In this document: positions 10,672 through 22,610 of the stretch, in pieces | Position numbering within the stretch: the first letter of the stretch is position 1 | Layout: each line of letters begins with the position of its first letter | Origin: Rhabditophanes sp. KR3021 | Lineage: Eukaryota; Nematoda; Chromadorea; Rhabditida; Alloionematidae | Length of the DNA: 64,000 nt | Direction: 5' to 3' | NCBI GenBank assembly: GCA_963281155.1 | Contig: CAUJLY010000001.1 | Coordinates: 930,001-994,000 of the forward strand | Translations under genes and position numbers: made by a program | Notes under the pieces: generated by a model | Told to the model about the DNA's origin: nothing | Database searches by the model: none | What the model saw: the letters and a program-made list of their open reading frames with translations, nothing else

Positions 10672-11292
10672 TTATGACAATGATGGGAAAACAAGAGCAC
10701 CACTCACATTTGTCATTAAATCAAAGAAACTGTCGTCAGCATTTGAATTAGGATTTTTAAGATCATTTGCATTGTGAGTGGAAATGATTTGTTGGACCAA
10801 TTGCATATTATTTTCAATTACTTGTTGAGCAAGGGAAAAATTGATAGACTCTGCAGGAGGAGATATAATTTTGAATGACTCTTGAAAGGTATATAAATCA
10901 ACACTTGGAAAAGAATAATCCTTTGTTGAAACAATTGTTTGCATCAAAGTATTAGCCTCAGCTGCACCAACAAAATTTAAACCACCATCTTTCAAAACAG
11001 GGTTCACTTTGCCATCTACAATACTAATAAAAAAAGCAAATATCTCTGCATCTGTGTCTGAAACAATCGCAATATTTGTGGTAATAGGTACTCCAATGGC
11101 AAATGGTTCAATTTCTCTATCTCCTCCAGCAGCTCTACTTTCTTGAATACTTTGGTCCGTAAAATCATCGCAATAGATGGAAGAAATAAAAAGAAATAGG
11201 AACATACACAAAAAATTCATTGGTGTAACAAATTGAAATAATGAGCAACAACTCATTTTTAATATTTTAAATTTTCGTTTTGTTATTACCAA
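10672..11292 (-). CDS. Small secreted protein, second member of the tandem pair
   Basis: Up to 206 residues, one exon. Three Met codons are candidates. The one at 11218-11220 gives the best signal peptide (MNFLCMFLFLFISSIYC, then DD), and its position corresponds to the start of the paralogue at 10066-10503; the frame is open from 11292. The body shares FAIxxxITTxxAIVxD and ISIV with the paralogue but is longer, with a helix-like Gln/Asn-rich region (AQQVIENNMQLVQQIISTH) and an Asn/Ser-rich tail. Secretion is inferred from the signal peptide. No domain is recognised. Confidence 0.6.
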   Translation of the reverse strand: MVITKRKFKILKMSCCSLFQFVTPMNFLCMFLFLFISSIYCDDFTDQSIQESRAAGGDREIEPFAIGVPITTNIAIVSDTDAEIFAFFISIVDGKVNPVLKDGGLNFVGAAEANTLMQTIVSTKDYSFPSVDLYTFQESFKIISPPAESINFSLAQQVIENNMQLVQQIISTHNANDLKNPNSNADDSFFDLMTNVSGALVFPSLS

Positions 11293-11388
11293 TTTTGTTT
11301 ATGTGAAAATCTTTTTTAAGCTATATCCTTGTTAAATTAGAGTTGTTATTTGAAAAAATAGTAACCAAAGACCAGTAAAACAATCATG

Positions 11389-11532
11389 TTTGAATTTAAC
11401 AATAACAAGCATTCTTAGTTGGATGATCGAAATTTGAATTCAACACCGACACATATCATTAAATGGATGATCATAATTTGAATTCAACACCGACACATAT
11501 CATTAATTGGATGATCGAAATTTGAATTCAAC
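11389..11532. repeat. 44-bp tandem repeat upstream of the lysine-rich gene
   Basis: Copies of GGATGATCGAAATTTGAATT and its continuation start at 11421, 11465 and 11509, spacing exactly 44. The two central copies are nearly identical; a degenerate copy precedes (from about 11389) and the unit decays after 11532. It ends about 84 bases before the ATG at 11616. Confidence 0.85.
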
Positions 11533-11615
11533 AAAAGCACATCATCAATTGTGCAACCGAATTTCTTACCTTTAAAAAGACCCTACAATTTGATAGTCCC
11601 TCATATTTTGTAATC

Positions 11616-12357
11616 ATGAGCAATTCTGCCGGACTTGGTGGCATCGAGGCCATGATTTTTGCTGGACTCGTCAAGAAATCTCAAGACAACAAAAAGAAGG
11701 CTAAGAAGACAAAGAATGAAGAGATGTCTGGTGTGAAGAAGAAGGGAGAATATGATGATATTGAGGAAGGGTGAGTTCTGTTTTGTTTAATCTGAATATT
11801 AATAACTATCTTTCTTTAGGGAAGGAGAAGGTTCTAAAGATGATGAGGAGAAAGAACTTGACAGAAAGGAAAAGGAAATGAAGCGATTGAGGAAGGAAAA
11901 GAAAGCTCTAAATTTGATTGTTGCGTTAAAGAAAAAAGCTATGAAAGATGTTAAAAGAAATGATGGCAAAACTGCGGACAACGATACTTCTCCAGAAACG
12001 GCCAAATTTGCCAAAAGTGGAAATGACGGTCTTCCTAAGGTGGTCAAGGAAGCCAAACATGGTAAAAGTGAAAATGGAGGCCCTCCCCAAATCGAAGCGA
12101 CTATGAAAAATGATAAGAGTCCTGTCACCACCCAAGAAAATCTATCAAACACTAAGGAAAAGAAAAAAATCAAAAAGAAAGTGGTCAAAAAAGATGGAGT
12201 CACCTGTAAATTAAACACACCCATCACTGCCTCCGCCGACAACATCCCCACAAAAAAGAAAGATCCCGAAGGAGCCACCAAACTGAAACCCAAAAAAGCT
12301 AGGGAAACCAAAGTCCTCAAGGTCGTCAAACCAATTGACGACAAAAGAAGAAATTGA
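11616..12357 (+). CDS. Lysine-rich protein of unknown function
   Basis: Exons 11616-11770 and 11820-12357 with a 49-nt intron (GTGAGT...TTCTTTAG, phase 2) give 230 residues. After a short hydrophobic start (GGIEAMIFAGLVKK) the protein is dominated by Lys and Glu, with runs such as KKKAKKTKNEE and KEKKKIKKKVVKK, and is expected to be disordered. The charged middle (KELDRKEKEMKRLRKEKK) may form a short coiled coil. Nothing identifies a family; basic composition would suit a nuclear, nucleolar or RNA-binding role, which is inference only. The 5' flank carries the 44-bp tandem repeat. Confidence 0.7.
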
Positions 12358-13251
12358 GGATGGTGTCAAGCTATGGGGTGTTCTAATTATCTTAATACTT
12401 TTACAAACTACATTTATTTATGTGTGTATTCGTTATTTACTCTATTTTTGACTAACCTTTATAGTACGGTTCGCAATAAATTTATTATAATAAATGGTGT
12501 AATTAAAATTGTTTTTTTAATTAGTTAGTAAACCAGGTGTTGCATTTGAAAGGCATTGTGTATCTAAGCAGTTTTATATATTCATGAGTTATTGTTTTAT
12601 TTTTACTGCATGGCAGAGTGTATATAAATCCGACAGCTTAGTTTATTTTTATAATTATGCACTAGACTCAGTTTTTCCAAAGAAACAGTTTAAAGCTCAT
12701 TCCCAGAGCAAGTCTGGGAAAAATCAAGGCCTTTGACTCTTTATACCTCTGCCCTCGGAGCAATATGTATTTTATAAAAATTCTGTTAATGCAGTTCGAA
12801 AGCCACGGTATTTTTATACTTAAATCATCAAATAGATCTTCGATATCTTTTTTCTGCTGGGCAGGGGAAGCATTTAAATATGTCACGAAAAAAACTTTTA
12901 GACTAATTTACTAAAATAACTATAAGGAAATTAGTTTTTATCAATATGTGAGTAATTATGTTCACAGCTGTCGTTATATTTGTGTAGCAAGCAAAGTTGT
13001 ATGCAAATTATAAGTCATTTTGATGATTAGACGCATTTGTTAATCAAATTTAGTTATAAAATTACAAACACGTTTTGTTTTACCTTATCATCTGACGTCA
13101 CCAATTCGATCTTAAAAGAAGACCTGGTGTTGATACGGAGTTGTTGGCTACCCCAGACAAGACAGAGAAAAAGGGTAATAGTACACATATTTCCTCTGCT
13201 TGCCAATTCGACGCCTCTGTCTACTGACAAAACTAATCTATTTGTGTCAGG
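12358..13251. other. Spacer with a possible gene remnant
   Basis: On the minus strand, 12668-12900 holds an open stretch with a coding look (YLNASPAQQKKDIEDLFDDL) but no start, splice partner or named domain; it may be a fragment of a nematode secreted-protein gene. The rest is A/T-rich. Confidence 0.3.
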
Positions 13252-14699
13252 ATGCAGCGTAATTTAGTTATCAATTCGGGTTTTTTATTTTTTAATGTAG
13301 TCAAAAATGGTAAGTCAACTTAAATAGACAGGAAATAATGGATTTAAATGTTTTTAGGCAATTTAGGCACACAACGATTCACCTCTTCAGTAGTCAAAGC
13401 TTATCAGTGTCAAGTAGATACCGGCTTACTCAAAAATGATCCACACCAAAGAAAAATACTAGCTAAAATAGATGAATTGCACCAAGAATTACTAATCTTA
13501 CCGAACCAACCGCCAATAAAGAAGATCCCAAGTTTCTTTTCAAATTTATTTACACCTAATAATAATAAATTAGTAGTACCAAAGGGAATTTATCTATGGG
13601 GGACGGTCGGTTGCGGAAAAACCATGTTAATGGACTTGTTATTCAATTCAACTGACATGACATCAAAAGAACGCGTCCATTACCATTCATTTATGCAAGA
13701 TTTCCATAAACTTCTTCATAAACTAAAACTTTCTGTCTCTTCAACTAGTGCTAATAAGGAAAAGGAACATGCTGATTTGGTTCCCCAGATAGTGGACCAG
13801 ATAGTTTCGAGGTCTCGTTTTTTGTGCTTGGATGAATTCCAGGTGACGGATATTGCGGATGCTATGATTTTAAAGAGACTTTTTACCGAGTTGTTTGATA
13901 GAGGCATCATCTTATTTTGCACTTCCAATAGGGCTCCAGATGATTTGTATAAAAATGGCCTACAACGCCATCAATTTGTGCCATTTATTGAAATTCTCAA
14001 AAGTAAATGCGAAGTCTTAAATCTAGATTCTAAAATAGATTATCGTACTTTGTCAGCTGGCAAAGGACCTAATAGATCTTTCTTGGATAAATCGAATGAC
14101 TCGTCAGTTGACGCTAAATTGAATAATCTGTTCAAAGTACTAATCTCAAAGGAAAATGAACAAGTCAATTCGAAGAGATTGAAAATTCTTAACAGAAATA
14201 TAGATGTACCAAGATGTTCAGGTGGGGTAGCTGATTTTGTATTTACTGATTTGTGTGGAAAGCCATTGGGAGTTATGGATTATATTGTATTGGCTAATAC
14301 GTTTCACTCGGTTTTGATTAGAGATGTTCCTCAGTTTACGCAACAAAGTGTGGCTGAATGCAGAAGGTTTATTGTTATGATTGATACCTTTTATGATCAG
14401 AAGGTAGTTAGTGTTTTTTTAAATACCTTTTAATTGCTTATTTATAGGTCCGGGTAACGTTATCTGCCGACAAACCCCTACAAGAATTATTTGCCTTGGA
14501 AGACGGTCCAAAGGAATTGACTGATTCACAACGTTTCCTTATGGATGACTTGCAAATCAAAGCCAATGCAGAAGGTTCCAAATCATCTATATTTACTGGA
14601 GAGGAAGAAGTCTTTGCCTTCGATAGAACCAAATCAAGATTAGCTGAAATGTCTACAGATGATTATTGGGCTCTTCGTGAGCCTTCTAATTCAGTTTAA
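13252..14699 (+). CDS. AFG1L: AFG1/LACE1-type mitochondrial AAA ATPase
   Basis: Exons 13252-13309, 13358-14403 and 14448-14699 (introns of 48 and 44 nt) give 451 residues. The first exon encodes a short basic/aromatic N-terminus that suits mitochondrial import. Walker A is GTVGCGKT at about residue 100, Walker [17 protein letters not shown] at about 175, and the sensor-like [10 protein letters not shown] follows. [18 protein letters not shown] and the C-terminal [12 protein letters not shown] are also family hallmarks. AFG1 proteins are inner-membrane-associated ATPases that help remove mitochondrially encoded respiratory subunits (family knowledge). Length fits the family. The short first exon is chosen because its ATG is the only one in phase with the donor at 13310. 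Confidence 0.93.
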
Positions 14700-15470
14700 T
14701 GTGTGTTAACTTAATTAGTTAATAAAATTGGTCTTTATGTAACTTAATAAATTAGTCATAAAGTCATTGCTTTTTTGAGTATATTTTAGATGTCAAAATG
14801 TTTAAAGATAGGTTGTTCCAACCATTTGTTTGGAAATGATTTTCTTTGGGCTCGGTAGAAGCATAATTTGTTAGCCTCATAAGTTTATGTTGCACCAAGA
14901 AAGGTAGAAAATTTAATAGGTAGTCATTTCAAAACACTCTTTAATGTGTGATCTTTCATTTGCAGCAATGTCAAAGTTTAAATCAAAGGTATCAGCTCTT
15001 CTGTTTCTTATGATGCGATTAAATCCAGAAAATTGGCAGCCATAATGATCATATCTCAGCCATGTTTAGTCTAGAACCTACAAAGTTATAAGTGATTCCG
15101 TGAATTCTATTTTGGTTGGGACTGTTTCAGTTTAATCTTTTTATTTATTTTGTTTGTTATGAGATTTACTAGATAAGAAATATGAGATTCGTTACTTACC
15201 AATTAATATATGACCAACTTCATCTCTTCCACACTACCAATAACTTCGTTCTCATCTAAACTCTCATACCTATCAACTTGATCCAACTCAAATTTCAACT
15301 ACCATCATGTAAAATTCCATGAGTTATTTATAAAAATCATTAACTCCTTTATTCAAAAAATTACACTTTAAATTACACTTTACACAAAATCGAGAAAAAC
15401 AATTACAAAAATAAATTATACATAATATAGTGGCATCGAGCACAAAAGAAAATGAATTGCATTAAACTTA
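14700..15470. other. Spacer between convergent genes
   Basis: AFG1L ends rightward and the next gene ends leftward here. AATAAA-like signals follow the AFG1L stop. No further gene was seen. Confidence 0.4.
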
Positions 15471-16508
15471 TTACATAACTCTTCTTAACACTTGAAGCCC
15501 TTGACTAGTTAAGATAGCTAAGGTAGTTTTGTTGATGTATTGGACTCCAATGACAGGAGCAAACATTTGGAAGGTATGGTCAAGGGTAGTTTCCATTGGA
15601 GTACGTGTGTAGATGAAGATGTCGCCGGAAAAAGTTCCAATGGCCATTTCTGATTTGTCGTCGTTCATTCCTGAGGAGACGATTGCATCAGCTTCGTTCC
15701 ATAGTTCGAAGGCGTATTCTTGAGAAAGTTGAATCTTGCCGTCGATGATTTCGAGAGCCCATTGTTCTGGAGGACCAGAAGTTGCAGACAGAATTAGGTC
15801 GTAGACGTTGTCTTGGGCAGGATTTCTAATCATTTCGAGGACTGATATTAGACTTGAATACAAAATACTATGTCGATCTAGCAACTTTTCCTCACTAGCC
15901 AAAGACACACAAAATCTTCCTTTTTCAGTTGCAAAGCAATGCATATGATGCCCAGTTTCAGTCTTGAAAAACTTTGACCTAATTACAAATCCATCAGTTG
16001 GGAAGTTTTCGAAAACCTTTGAAATTGTAGTAATGTCTTCCAAAGCCTTGAAATCATCATCATCACAAAGATACCCTTCAATTGAACCTTTTTGATAAAA
16101 GTAAACGACATACTCATTCCCATTAGTTTCGATAAATTGCGACATTGAAACTGGAGAATCCGCAAACTTCTGTCCGATCAAAATAGCAATGCAATCTTCT
16201 TCATAAACTTGGAACATACTGATGATTGTGTACAAAGGAGCCATGTCATGGTCAAAAACCATCCAAACAACACTAATTCTATCCCCAGATTTGATACAAT
16301 GGACCATCTCCATATGGAAGTCATTCTGAAATTGCGGGCCTTTGTCAATTAGATCCTGGAGAGCAAGTGTAGAGTCGACGTTTCCATATCTGATCCACAT
16401 TAAGTTTCCAACAACATCGATGATAATCTTTCTCTTGCCAGGCTCGATTATTAGTGATGAGTTATGGATATCTGTGTAGGCGAAATACTCTTTGATTTCG
16501 TAATTCAT
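15471..16508 (-). CDS. Beta-propeller-like protein, possibly kaptin/ITFG2-like
   Basis: 345 residues in one exon. The sequence is a chain of short hydrophobic strands typical of a beta propeller, e.g. VVGNLMWIRYG, YVVYFYQKGSIEGYL and, near the end, MAIGTFSGDIFIYTR with VIGVQYINKTTLAIL. The final repeat resembles the last blades of KICSTOR subunits such as kaptin or ITFG2 (GTxGxxxLxY, then LAVLTxxGLxVL), but the match is by eye and weak. Its ATG overlaps the stop of the upstream frame in ATGA (16505-16508), and no splice acceptor lies near the ATG, so both frames are probably on one transcript. A function in nutrient signalling would be inference only. Confidence 0.6.
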   Translation of the reverse strand: MNYEIKEYFAYTDIHNSSLIIEPGKRKIIIDVVGNLMWIRYGNVDSTLALQDLIDKGPQFQNDFHMEMVHCIKSGDRISVVWMVFDHDMAPLYTIISMFQVYEEDCIAILIGQKFADSPVSMSQFIETNGNEYVVYFYQKGSIEGYLCDDDDFKALEDITTISKVFENFPTDGFVIRSKFFKTETGHHMHCFATEKGRFCVSLASEEKLLDRHSILYSSLISVLEMIRNPAQDNVYDLILSATSGPPEQWALEIIDGKIQLSQEYAFELWNEADAIVSSGMNDDKSEMAIGTFSGDIFIYTRTPMETTLDHTFQMFAPVIGVQYINKTTLAILTSQGLQVLRRVM

Positions 16509-16903
16509 TTTGGTGATAGCCCCTTATCTTCGATTAGGGATTGTTCTTCTAACTTGACTTGCAGTTGTTCTAGACTGTCGTTCTCTGGCAACGTCAGCAA
16601 TTCACTCGTGGATACAGCACACTTTTCAGGCACAATCTTTTGCTTGACCCAATGATTGTCAATAACTTTATCCTCCACAAAGTTATCTTCAAAGCACTGT
16701 TCGACTCTATCCTCACACAGTTGGTAATTATTCCACTCGTTTAACTGAACAATAATATCCTTCGAAACCACTGGACGATCCTTAATAGCCTTTAATTTAG
16801 CCTCTAAAATGATGTAAAATATTAATACCAAAAAAATCAATTAACCAAAAAACTTACCTAGTTTGTTTACGTGTTCAGTATCAACAATCCAGTCAGATGA
16901 CAT
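16505..16903 (-). CDS. Upstream frame of an overlapping gene pair
   Basis: Exons 16858-16903 and 16505-16803, with a 54-nt intron (GTAAGT...ATTTTAG, phase 1), give 114 residues starting MSSDWIVDTEHVNKLEAK. It is acidic and helical with no recognised domain. It ends DKGLSPK and its TGA shares two bases with the ATG of the next frame, which is shifted by -1. Either this is a separate small protein on a dicistronic mRNA, or a frameshift or sequence error has split one protein of about 460 residues. The phase-matched intron supports that the frame is real. Confidence 0.6.
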
Positions 16904-17223
16904 CTACTACCAACGTCAAAAATGTATTACGCGCTTTTCCCCAAAAAAAAGAATGACACTTCCAAATAAAATGAAATGGCTAGTGACGACTAAAAAAGTA
17001 TTCGATTTCGAACAAAAAGCTAGTTGACTTTTGAATGGAATGAAATTGGAAAAGTATGTATTGGATAGGTAGGTTTTGAAATAAATGTAGTTAGTGGAAA
17101 TAGACACATTTGTTGTGTGTTGGATGTTCAAATTAGTTTATTATTTTTACTAAAGTTTGATCGACTCTTTGGATTCTTTGTCATTTTTTGCCATTTAATA
17201 AGGGTATTTTGTATTTATTTGCT
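16904..17223. other. Divergent promoter region
   Basis: About 320 bases between the starts of the minus-strand pair and the plus-strand SUMO protease. It may drive both. No motif recognised. Confidence 0.4.
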
Positions 17224-19018
17224 ATGACGGAGAAGAATGTTAGTATTGAAGTTCATCTGGTTGCTAAGAACAATGCGGCTGCTGAGGTTATTGAAGCGCC
17301 AACCCCCAAATGTATGTGGTTGGATGTGTCTGGTGTATTAGTTTGCGGAGTTCCTTTTGATCTGGCTAGAGGCCTCAAGCTTGGTCAGTATGCAATTATG
17401 ATGGACGTTTATAATGGTAATGCCAAAGACAGTAAAGCTACTTCTCAAATCATTCTCCCTTATAATACAATGTTTAAAATAAAGGTAATAATTAATAAAT
17501 ATATAGTAAGTAATATTTTTTGCTCAGCTTCTCATGAATACGGAAAACAAAGGTGCCGGTATTATAATGTCAATCAAACATGAGCTTAGGGATTCCATCT
17601 TCCATGAATTTCAATTATGTGATCCATTTCATCAGTTAAATCAGCAGAAGATAAGAGATGGCAAAGATGACGTGATTTTCACGTTCTCTGGAGCTTCACA
17701 CCAATTATGCAGTCAAGTTGACTCGTTCTTAGAACACGAAGTCAATGAAAAGAATTCAAAGGAAGTCTTTCCCAAGTATGCCCAAATCTCAGAAGCTGAA
17801 TTTTCTTCCCTATGCAATTATTATGGCATAAAAACAAAGCTGTGTGTTCAGTATGGTAATTTCAATCAAACCCTGGTCAAATGTACGCATATTGCTCTAT
17901 ATCGCAACAACGAAAAAGAGTACAGTTGCCCTGAAGTTCCTGTATTCCACGTCAATAGAAAGAGAAAACACTCAACTTTAATTTATCCCGTGAATAAGAA
18001 AGTAACAACCAAAAAGTTATTCACAGCAAATTTGCACCAGCAAGCTGTATTTCCAAATAGGAGTGAACCTACCATTCTTCCTGTGTCTTTTCATTCGTTG
18101 AATTGTTTGGTAGAAAAAGAAATGATGAATGATGAGATCATGGATTTTTATCTTGAACGTATTAAGAAGGATTATCAAGGTTCCAGTAATAAAATGAAGA
18201 TTCACATAGAAAATACCTTCTTTTATACGAGATTGGTTCAAGATTTGGTATTGGATTCTGCCCAAAGATTAACTACTCGCCAGAAGGAACTATTTATTGC
18301 CCGAATGGATAGAATAATTAATTGGGCAAGGTTTAAGCCTTCGTCGGGATATTTATTTGATAATGAGATGATCATCGTTCCTATTAATACTGAATGCCAT
18401 TGGATTGTGGCTGTTATTTACAGGCCTGGAACTCTTGTAAGGGATGAACCTGACGAGGATAAACCCGATCTTTCAGGAGATTATTGTGACGTTGGATGTG
18501 TAATGGTGTATGATTCCTACATTAACGCTGAATCAACAGATCCATACAGAACCAAAATCATAAGCATTCTAAAGTACTTTATGTGTCACTACTTTAAATC
18601 GGGTCAAAAACATGGTCATTTTGAAGGAAAGCATTTGTCACGTCAGAGAATGATGCTCCAACATCTCTGCAGCCCAATCCAACAAAAAAATGAGTATGAT
18701 TGTGGATTCTATAGTTGTGAATTTATTAGGCAAATATTAAGGAGACCTGAGAGAATGCATAAACTTATTTTCTCACATTTAACAATGCTTAAAATCTTTC
18801 CTGCTTTCATTGTCAAAGGAAAACGGGAATACATCTTTATGCTGGCAAGAAAGTTCATGACACAAGAAGACATAGAAAAACAAGCAGAAATGGAAAACTT
18901 CTTCAGACTCACAAATAAAAAGGGACCAAGAGAACAACCTGCGAGAGTTCGTTCTGAATCTCCTCCACCTCAAAAAAAAGAAAAACTAATGCGTGAATAC
19001 CGGTACAAGAGTGTCTAA
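17224..19018 (+). CDS. ULP/SENP-family SUMO protease
   Basis: Exons 17224-17484 and 17528-19018, a 43-nt intron in phase 0, give 583 residues. The C48 cysteine protease core lies at about residues 280-520. The catalytic triad is visible: His in TECHWIVAVIY (about 375), Asp in VMVYDSY (about 415), and Cys in NEYDCGFYSCEFI (about 479), with the oxyanion Gln in PIQQKN just before it. The entry motif FHSLNCLVEKEMMNDEIMDF is also typical. Such enzymes cut SUMO from target proteins. An insert between the Asp and the Gln, including a basic stretch, recalls the SENP6/7 (Ulp2) branch. The N-terminal 250 residues have no clear domain. The ATG at 17224 is the first in frame. It ends with a Lys/Pro/Ser-rich tail. 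Confidence 0.9.
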
Positions 19019-22000
19019 TAAAAATATTAATTCAATATAAAGACAGTTATTAAAAAATAATCACATCTTTATTTTAAATTTGCCTTTTAATTAAAAATAA
19101 ATTTTTTCATTTACATTCTTTTAATTCCTAAAAAGTCCTTTATTAAAAATCCTGATTTTAATTAATCGCTAGAACTAGACTGTTTTTTGTTTTAACACCT
19201 TCACAAATATTTATACATTTTCGTAAAGTTTTGTTAATGACAATTTTCTGTTGTACAATAATAATAAATAGTATTAATTAAAGATGTTAAGAGAAAATGA
19301 AAAAGGTTAACGGTAGAGAGTGTTTGTTTGAATACACAAAAAGACTTTTATTTATTTACAATTTGTTGATATTTGAGGTAGCCTCACTTTGAGGCTTCAA
19401 TTAACGAAATCAAATAAATTGAGTATACATAAAAGGATAAAACATGTTTTAAAGCATGCTAACTCATAATTTATTATAAAATACACAGCTAAATTAAATA
19501 CCACTTTCAATCCTTTATTTCTTTTTAATTTTATTTATTTGAGTAATAGGTAGTGGTGATATCTTTTGATAAAAGCTCACTCCTTACCCTTACCTTTTAT
19601 GATCCAAGTCCTATTGTTGCTTTTTGACGCAATTTTGTGTTTCTCAACATCACAATTTATTTATATTCTACTTCTGTGCATCTATAGGCATTGTGGGTTT
19701 GATCGTTTAAATACAATTATAAATGGAATACACTTCAAAACTTTATTTTTAATCAACCCTTTTTCAATGGGGATAATAAATTTTTGTTAAGAGATATTTA
19801 CTTATAAAATCCTTATATGCACCAACTTTACAGCTCTACTATTTATTACCTTATATTTGAGAATCAAAAAAGGGTTATGCAATTTTTGTATCCAAATAAC
19901 CTTAACCTTTGATTGATCTATTTTTACCAAAAATATCACCAAGAAAGATTATTTATTGTATTTTTTATATGTTTTAAACGTTTCGTAGTTTAGATACTTT
20001 ATATTTAATTGTCATATAAACCAAATGAAGCCTTTTGTTGGAACTTATCTATAATTATCCAATTGAATTGCTCATAGTTGTGAAGGTTTTTATTATTAAA
20101 ATTATAAATCATTAACAAAAGAGACATGAGCAAAGTAGCTATGATGTTGATGACTGTCCTCAAATCATATATATCGTCATTGATATATATATCACAACAG
20201 CTTCTGTATCAATATATCAAATATTAATAACTAGTAACTATATCCACTGACCAATTGTCAAAAATAAACTCTGAATAGAAAGTCTGCAGATTTGTAATAA
20301 TCACTACATTTATTAAGTTTATCCTTCGTGCTTTCACTTTTTCTTTAACAAAACACATTCTCCTTTTGATATTTAGCACAAAATAAATACCATGATGTTT
20401 TGTAGTGTACATTCATACAATATATCTTATCCCCAAATCAAAGAAGTAGTTCATAAGAACAAACATATTCCGCATTTTATCTTTTCTAATATGTACATCC
20501 ATATAGTCTAACGCTCCTTTATATCCAAAGAGGAACTAACAAAATACAAACTAATTTTCATTTCAAAATTAGTTGCATTTTAATGTACATTAAATATAGA
20601 TATTATTAGACTAGTTTTTTTGCCTACAATCATACAGTCTGGTGGTTACTTTTATTTAAACTTAATCACTTCCAAAATATTTGATTATTAAAGTAACAAT
20701 TATTTGGATATTTTTTAAAAGTTTTGTTTCAACAAAGAACTTGATTTAAAGAAACATTTAAATTGCTTGTTGAAAAGGAAGTTTCCTTTTTATTATATTA
20801 AAAAGAATTAAAAGTCCGTGAAACTTCTCAAACAAACCAACCCCTAGTCGTGATTTGAACTTGTAATAAAGATTATATCACCTTCTCACTCACCATGCCA
20901 TCTATTAACACTAACACACATAATTATTGAAAAAAATTCGCTTTTAATATTTTTCCTACCATTAAAAGGTAATACCCATTCGCTGAGGTTAAATGAAGGT
21001 AGAGATGGTCAATTTAAACAATGATTATCTTCCCCTTTTTCAACGTAACCTTGAATAAAATATATCATTTTTTAGTTACTTCCTACAAGATGCTTGTTTA
21101 TAATTGATGTTGTTTTTAATATACTTGGTGTTAGTTCTTGTATGCATATTCTTTAATATTTAGAAAGGATGTTTTATGTTTTTGACAAAGATTGACATAT
21201 ATTCCTATCCTGTTAATTATTCAACAATACAATTATGTTAAACCTTTTCCTTTTATATTTGACTCTACCATAAATCACAATGATTTTGATTTTATTAGAT
21301 GACAGTTATTTAGATTTTAAACAGATAACTGCCATTTGCTTTATAAGATCAAAAAGCATTTCCAAATATCTGATTATTGATGGTGAAAGTAAAGTATTTG
21401 TATGGATAATTTTGTAACAGCCATTAGATGGTGTTAAATCTAGATTTTTTGGTCATACTTTAGGTAATTTAGGCGTGAGGTGTTTACCTCTCTTTTTATT
21501 TTCTCTTTTGATTGTGCTTTATGGAGTAAGTTAAATGGAATTTATTTTATTTGTTTTTGGTTTCATTAAAAAGATACCTTAAAAAAGTGGATATAAAAGT
21601 AATGTCAATTTTATTTCCTTTACTTTTTCTTAAACAATATCTCCACCTAATTCATTTAGTTGTACAGATATATACTAGCTAAAGGAGACCAGTCATCTTG
21701 ACAAAAAGTTCTTGAAATGACAAACATTTCTAGCTTTAACAATAGGGATCTGTTTTTGAGTTGATCAAGTGTCAGATTTAACACACAAATTGTGTCTTTT
21801 GGCTAAAAGATATAATATAAATTGTGTGCTGTTAAAAACATTATTTGTCAAATCTCATTTGTTTTAGCTTTTAGCTTTGAGTGTATAATTTGTTATATCA
21901 AAATGATAATACCAATTGAACGGTGTTTCCAAGCCATAATAACATATAGTCTATATCAGTCTCCTTATTCTCTTAACTAAACAAAACTTGTATACTAAAT

Positions 22001-22610
22001 ATCGTCAAAGAATAAATAGACGATCAAATAAGTATAATATTATGTATTTTATTTATTCTTTATATTAAACTTCTCACCCACATCATCAAATAAGGTTCCA
22101 AAAGATCTACACCCTTAAAGAGCTTACCCAAACGTATTTAACAATCGCAAAACAGTACGAAACTTCTTTTCATTCAAAAGGTTGCCTCTCCTCCTAAACA
22201 CCTCAATTCCATTCACCCTTACCAAATTATCCTAAATGTGCTGATCATCACATACATTTGACTTTTGTCATAAACAAGTTTCAACCAAACTCTTTTTTAT
22301 ATCCTCAGGAACTTTTGTTTGATCTCATATATCGGTACCTAACTAAATAATATGCATTTACACACCCTTTAACAAAATTAAAACCTTTTAGTGTCCGGTA
22401 TTTAAGAAACATTGATACTACCTAGCTTATAACATTTTCATGTTAACGTGTTTTTACTTTTATAATTAAGTTGTAACATTTTATTTATTTCTTAATTTCA
22501 GGTTAAGTTACTTTTTTGGATATTATAAAGCTTGTTTGTTGACAAAACAACTCAATATAATAAAGGCTATTTTGGTTAGTTGGGTTTAGTAAGTGGGTAT
22601 AGTTAAAGAG
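19019..22610. other. 3.6 kb gene-free region
   Basis: The longest non-coding stretch in the window. No frame has coding character. It contains an imperfect inverted repeat at 21774-21836 (TTTAACACACAAATT against AAATTGTGTGCTGTTAAA), AT-rich palindromic sequence near 20165-20215, and on the minus strand at 20851-20895 two blocks resembling Pol III A and B boxes. It may hold regulatory DNA for the flanking genes. Confidence 0.4.

Noticed and set aside
11799..12344. Hydrophobic minus-strand frame opposite the lysine-rich gene
   Set aside because: It is the antisense shadow of AAG/AAA-rich codons, which read as Phe/Leu/Ser; no independent evidence.
20821..20910. Possible tRNA gene
   Set aside because: The B-box-like core has no pairing T-arm stem and no acceptor stem; kept only as a SINE-like finding.
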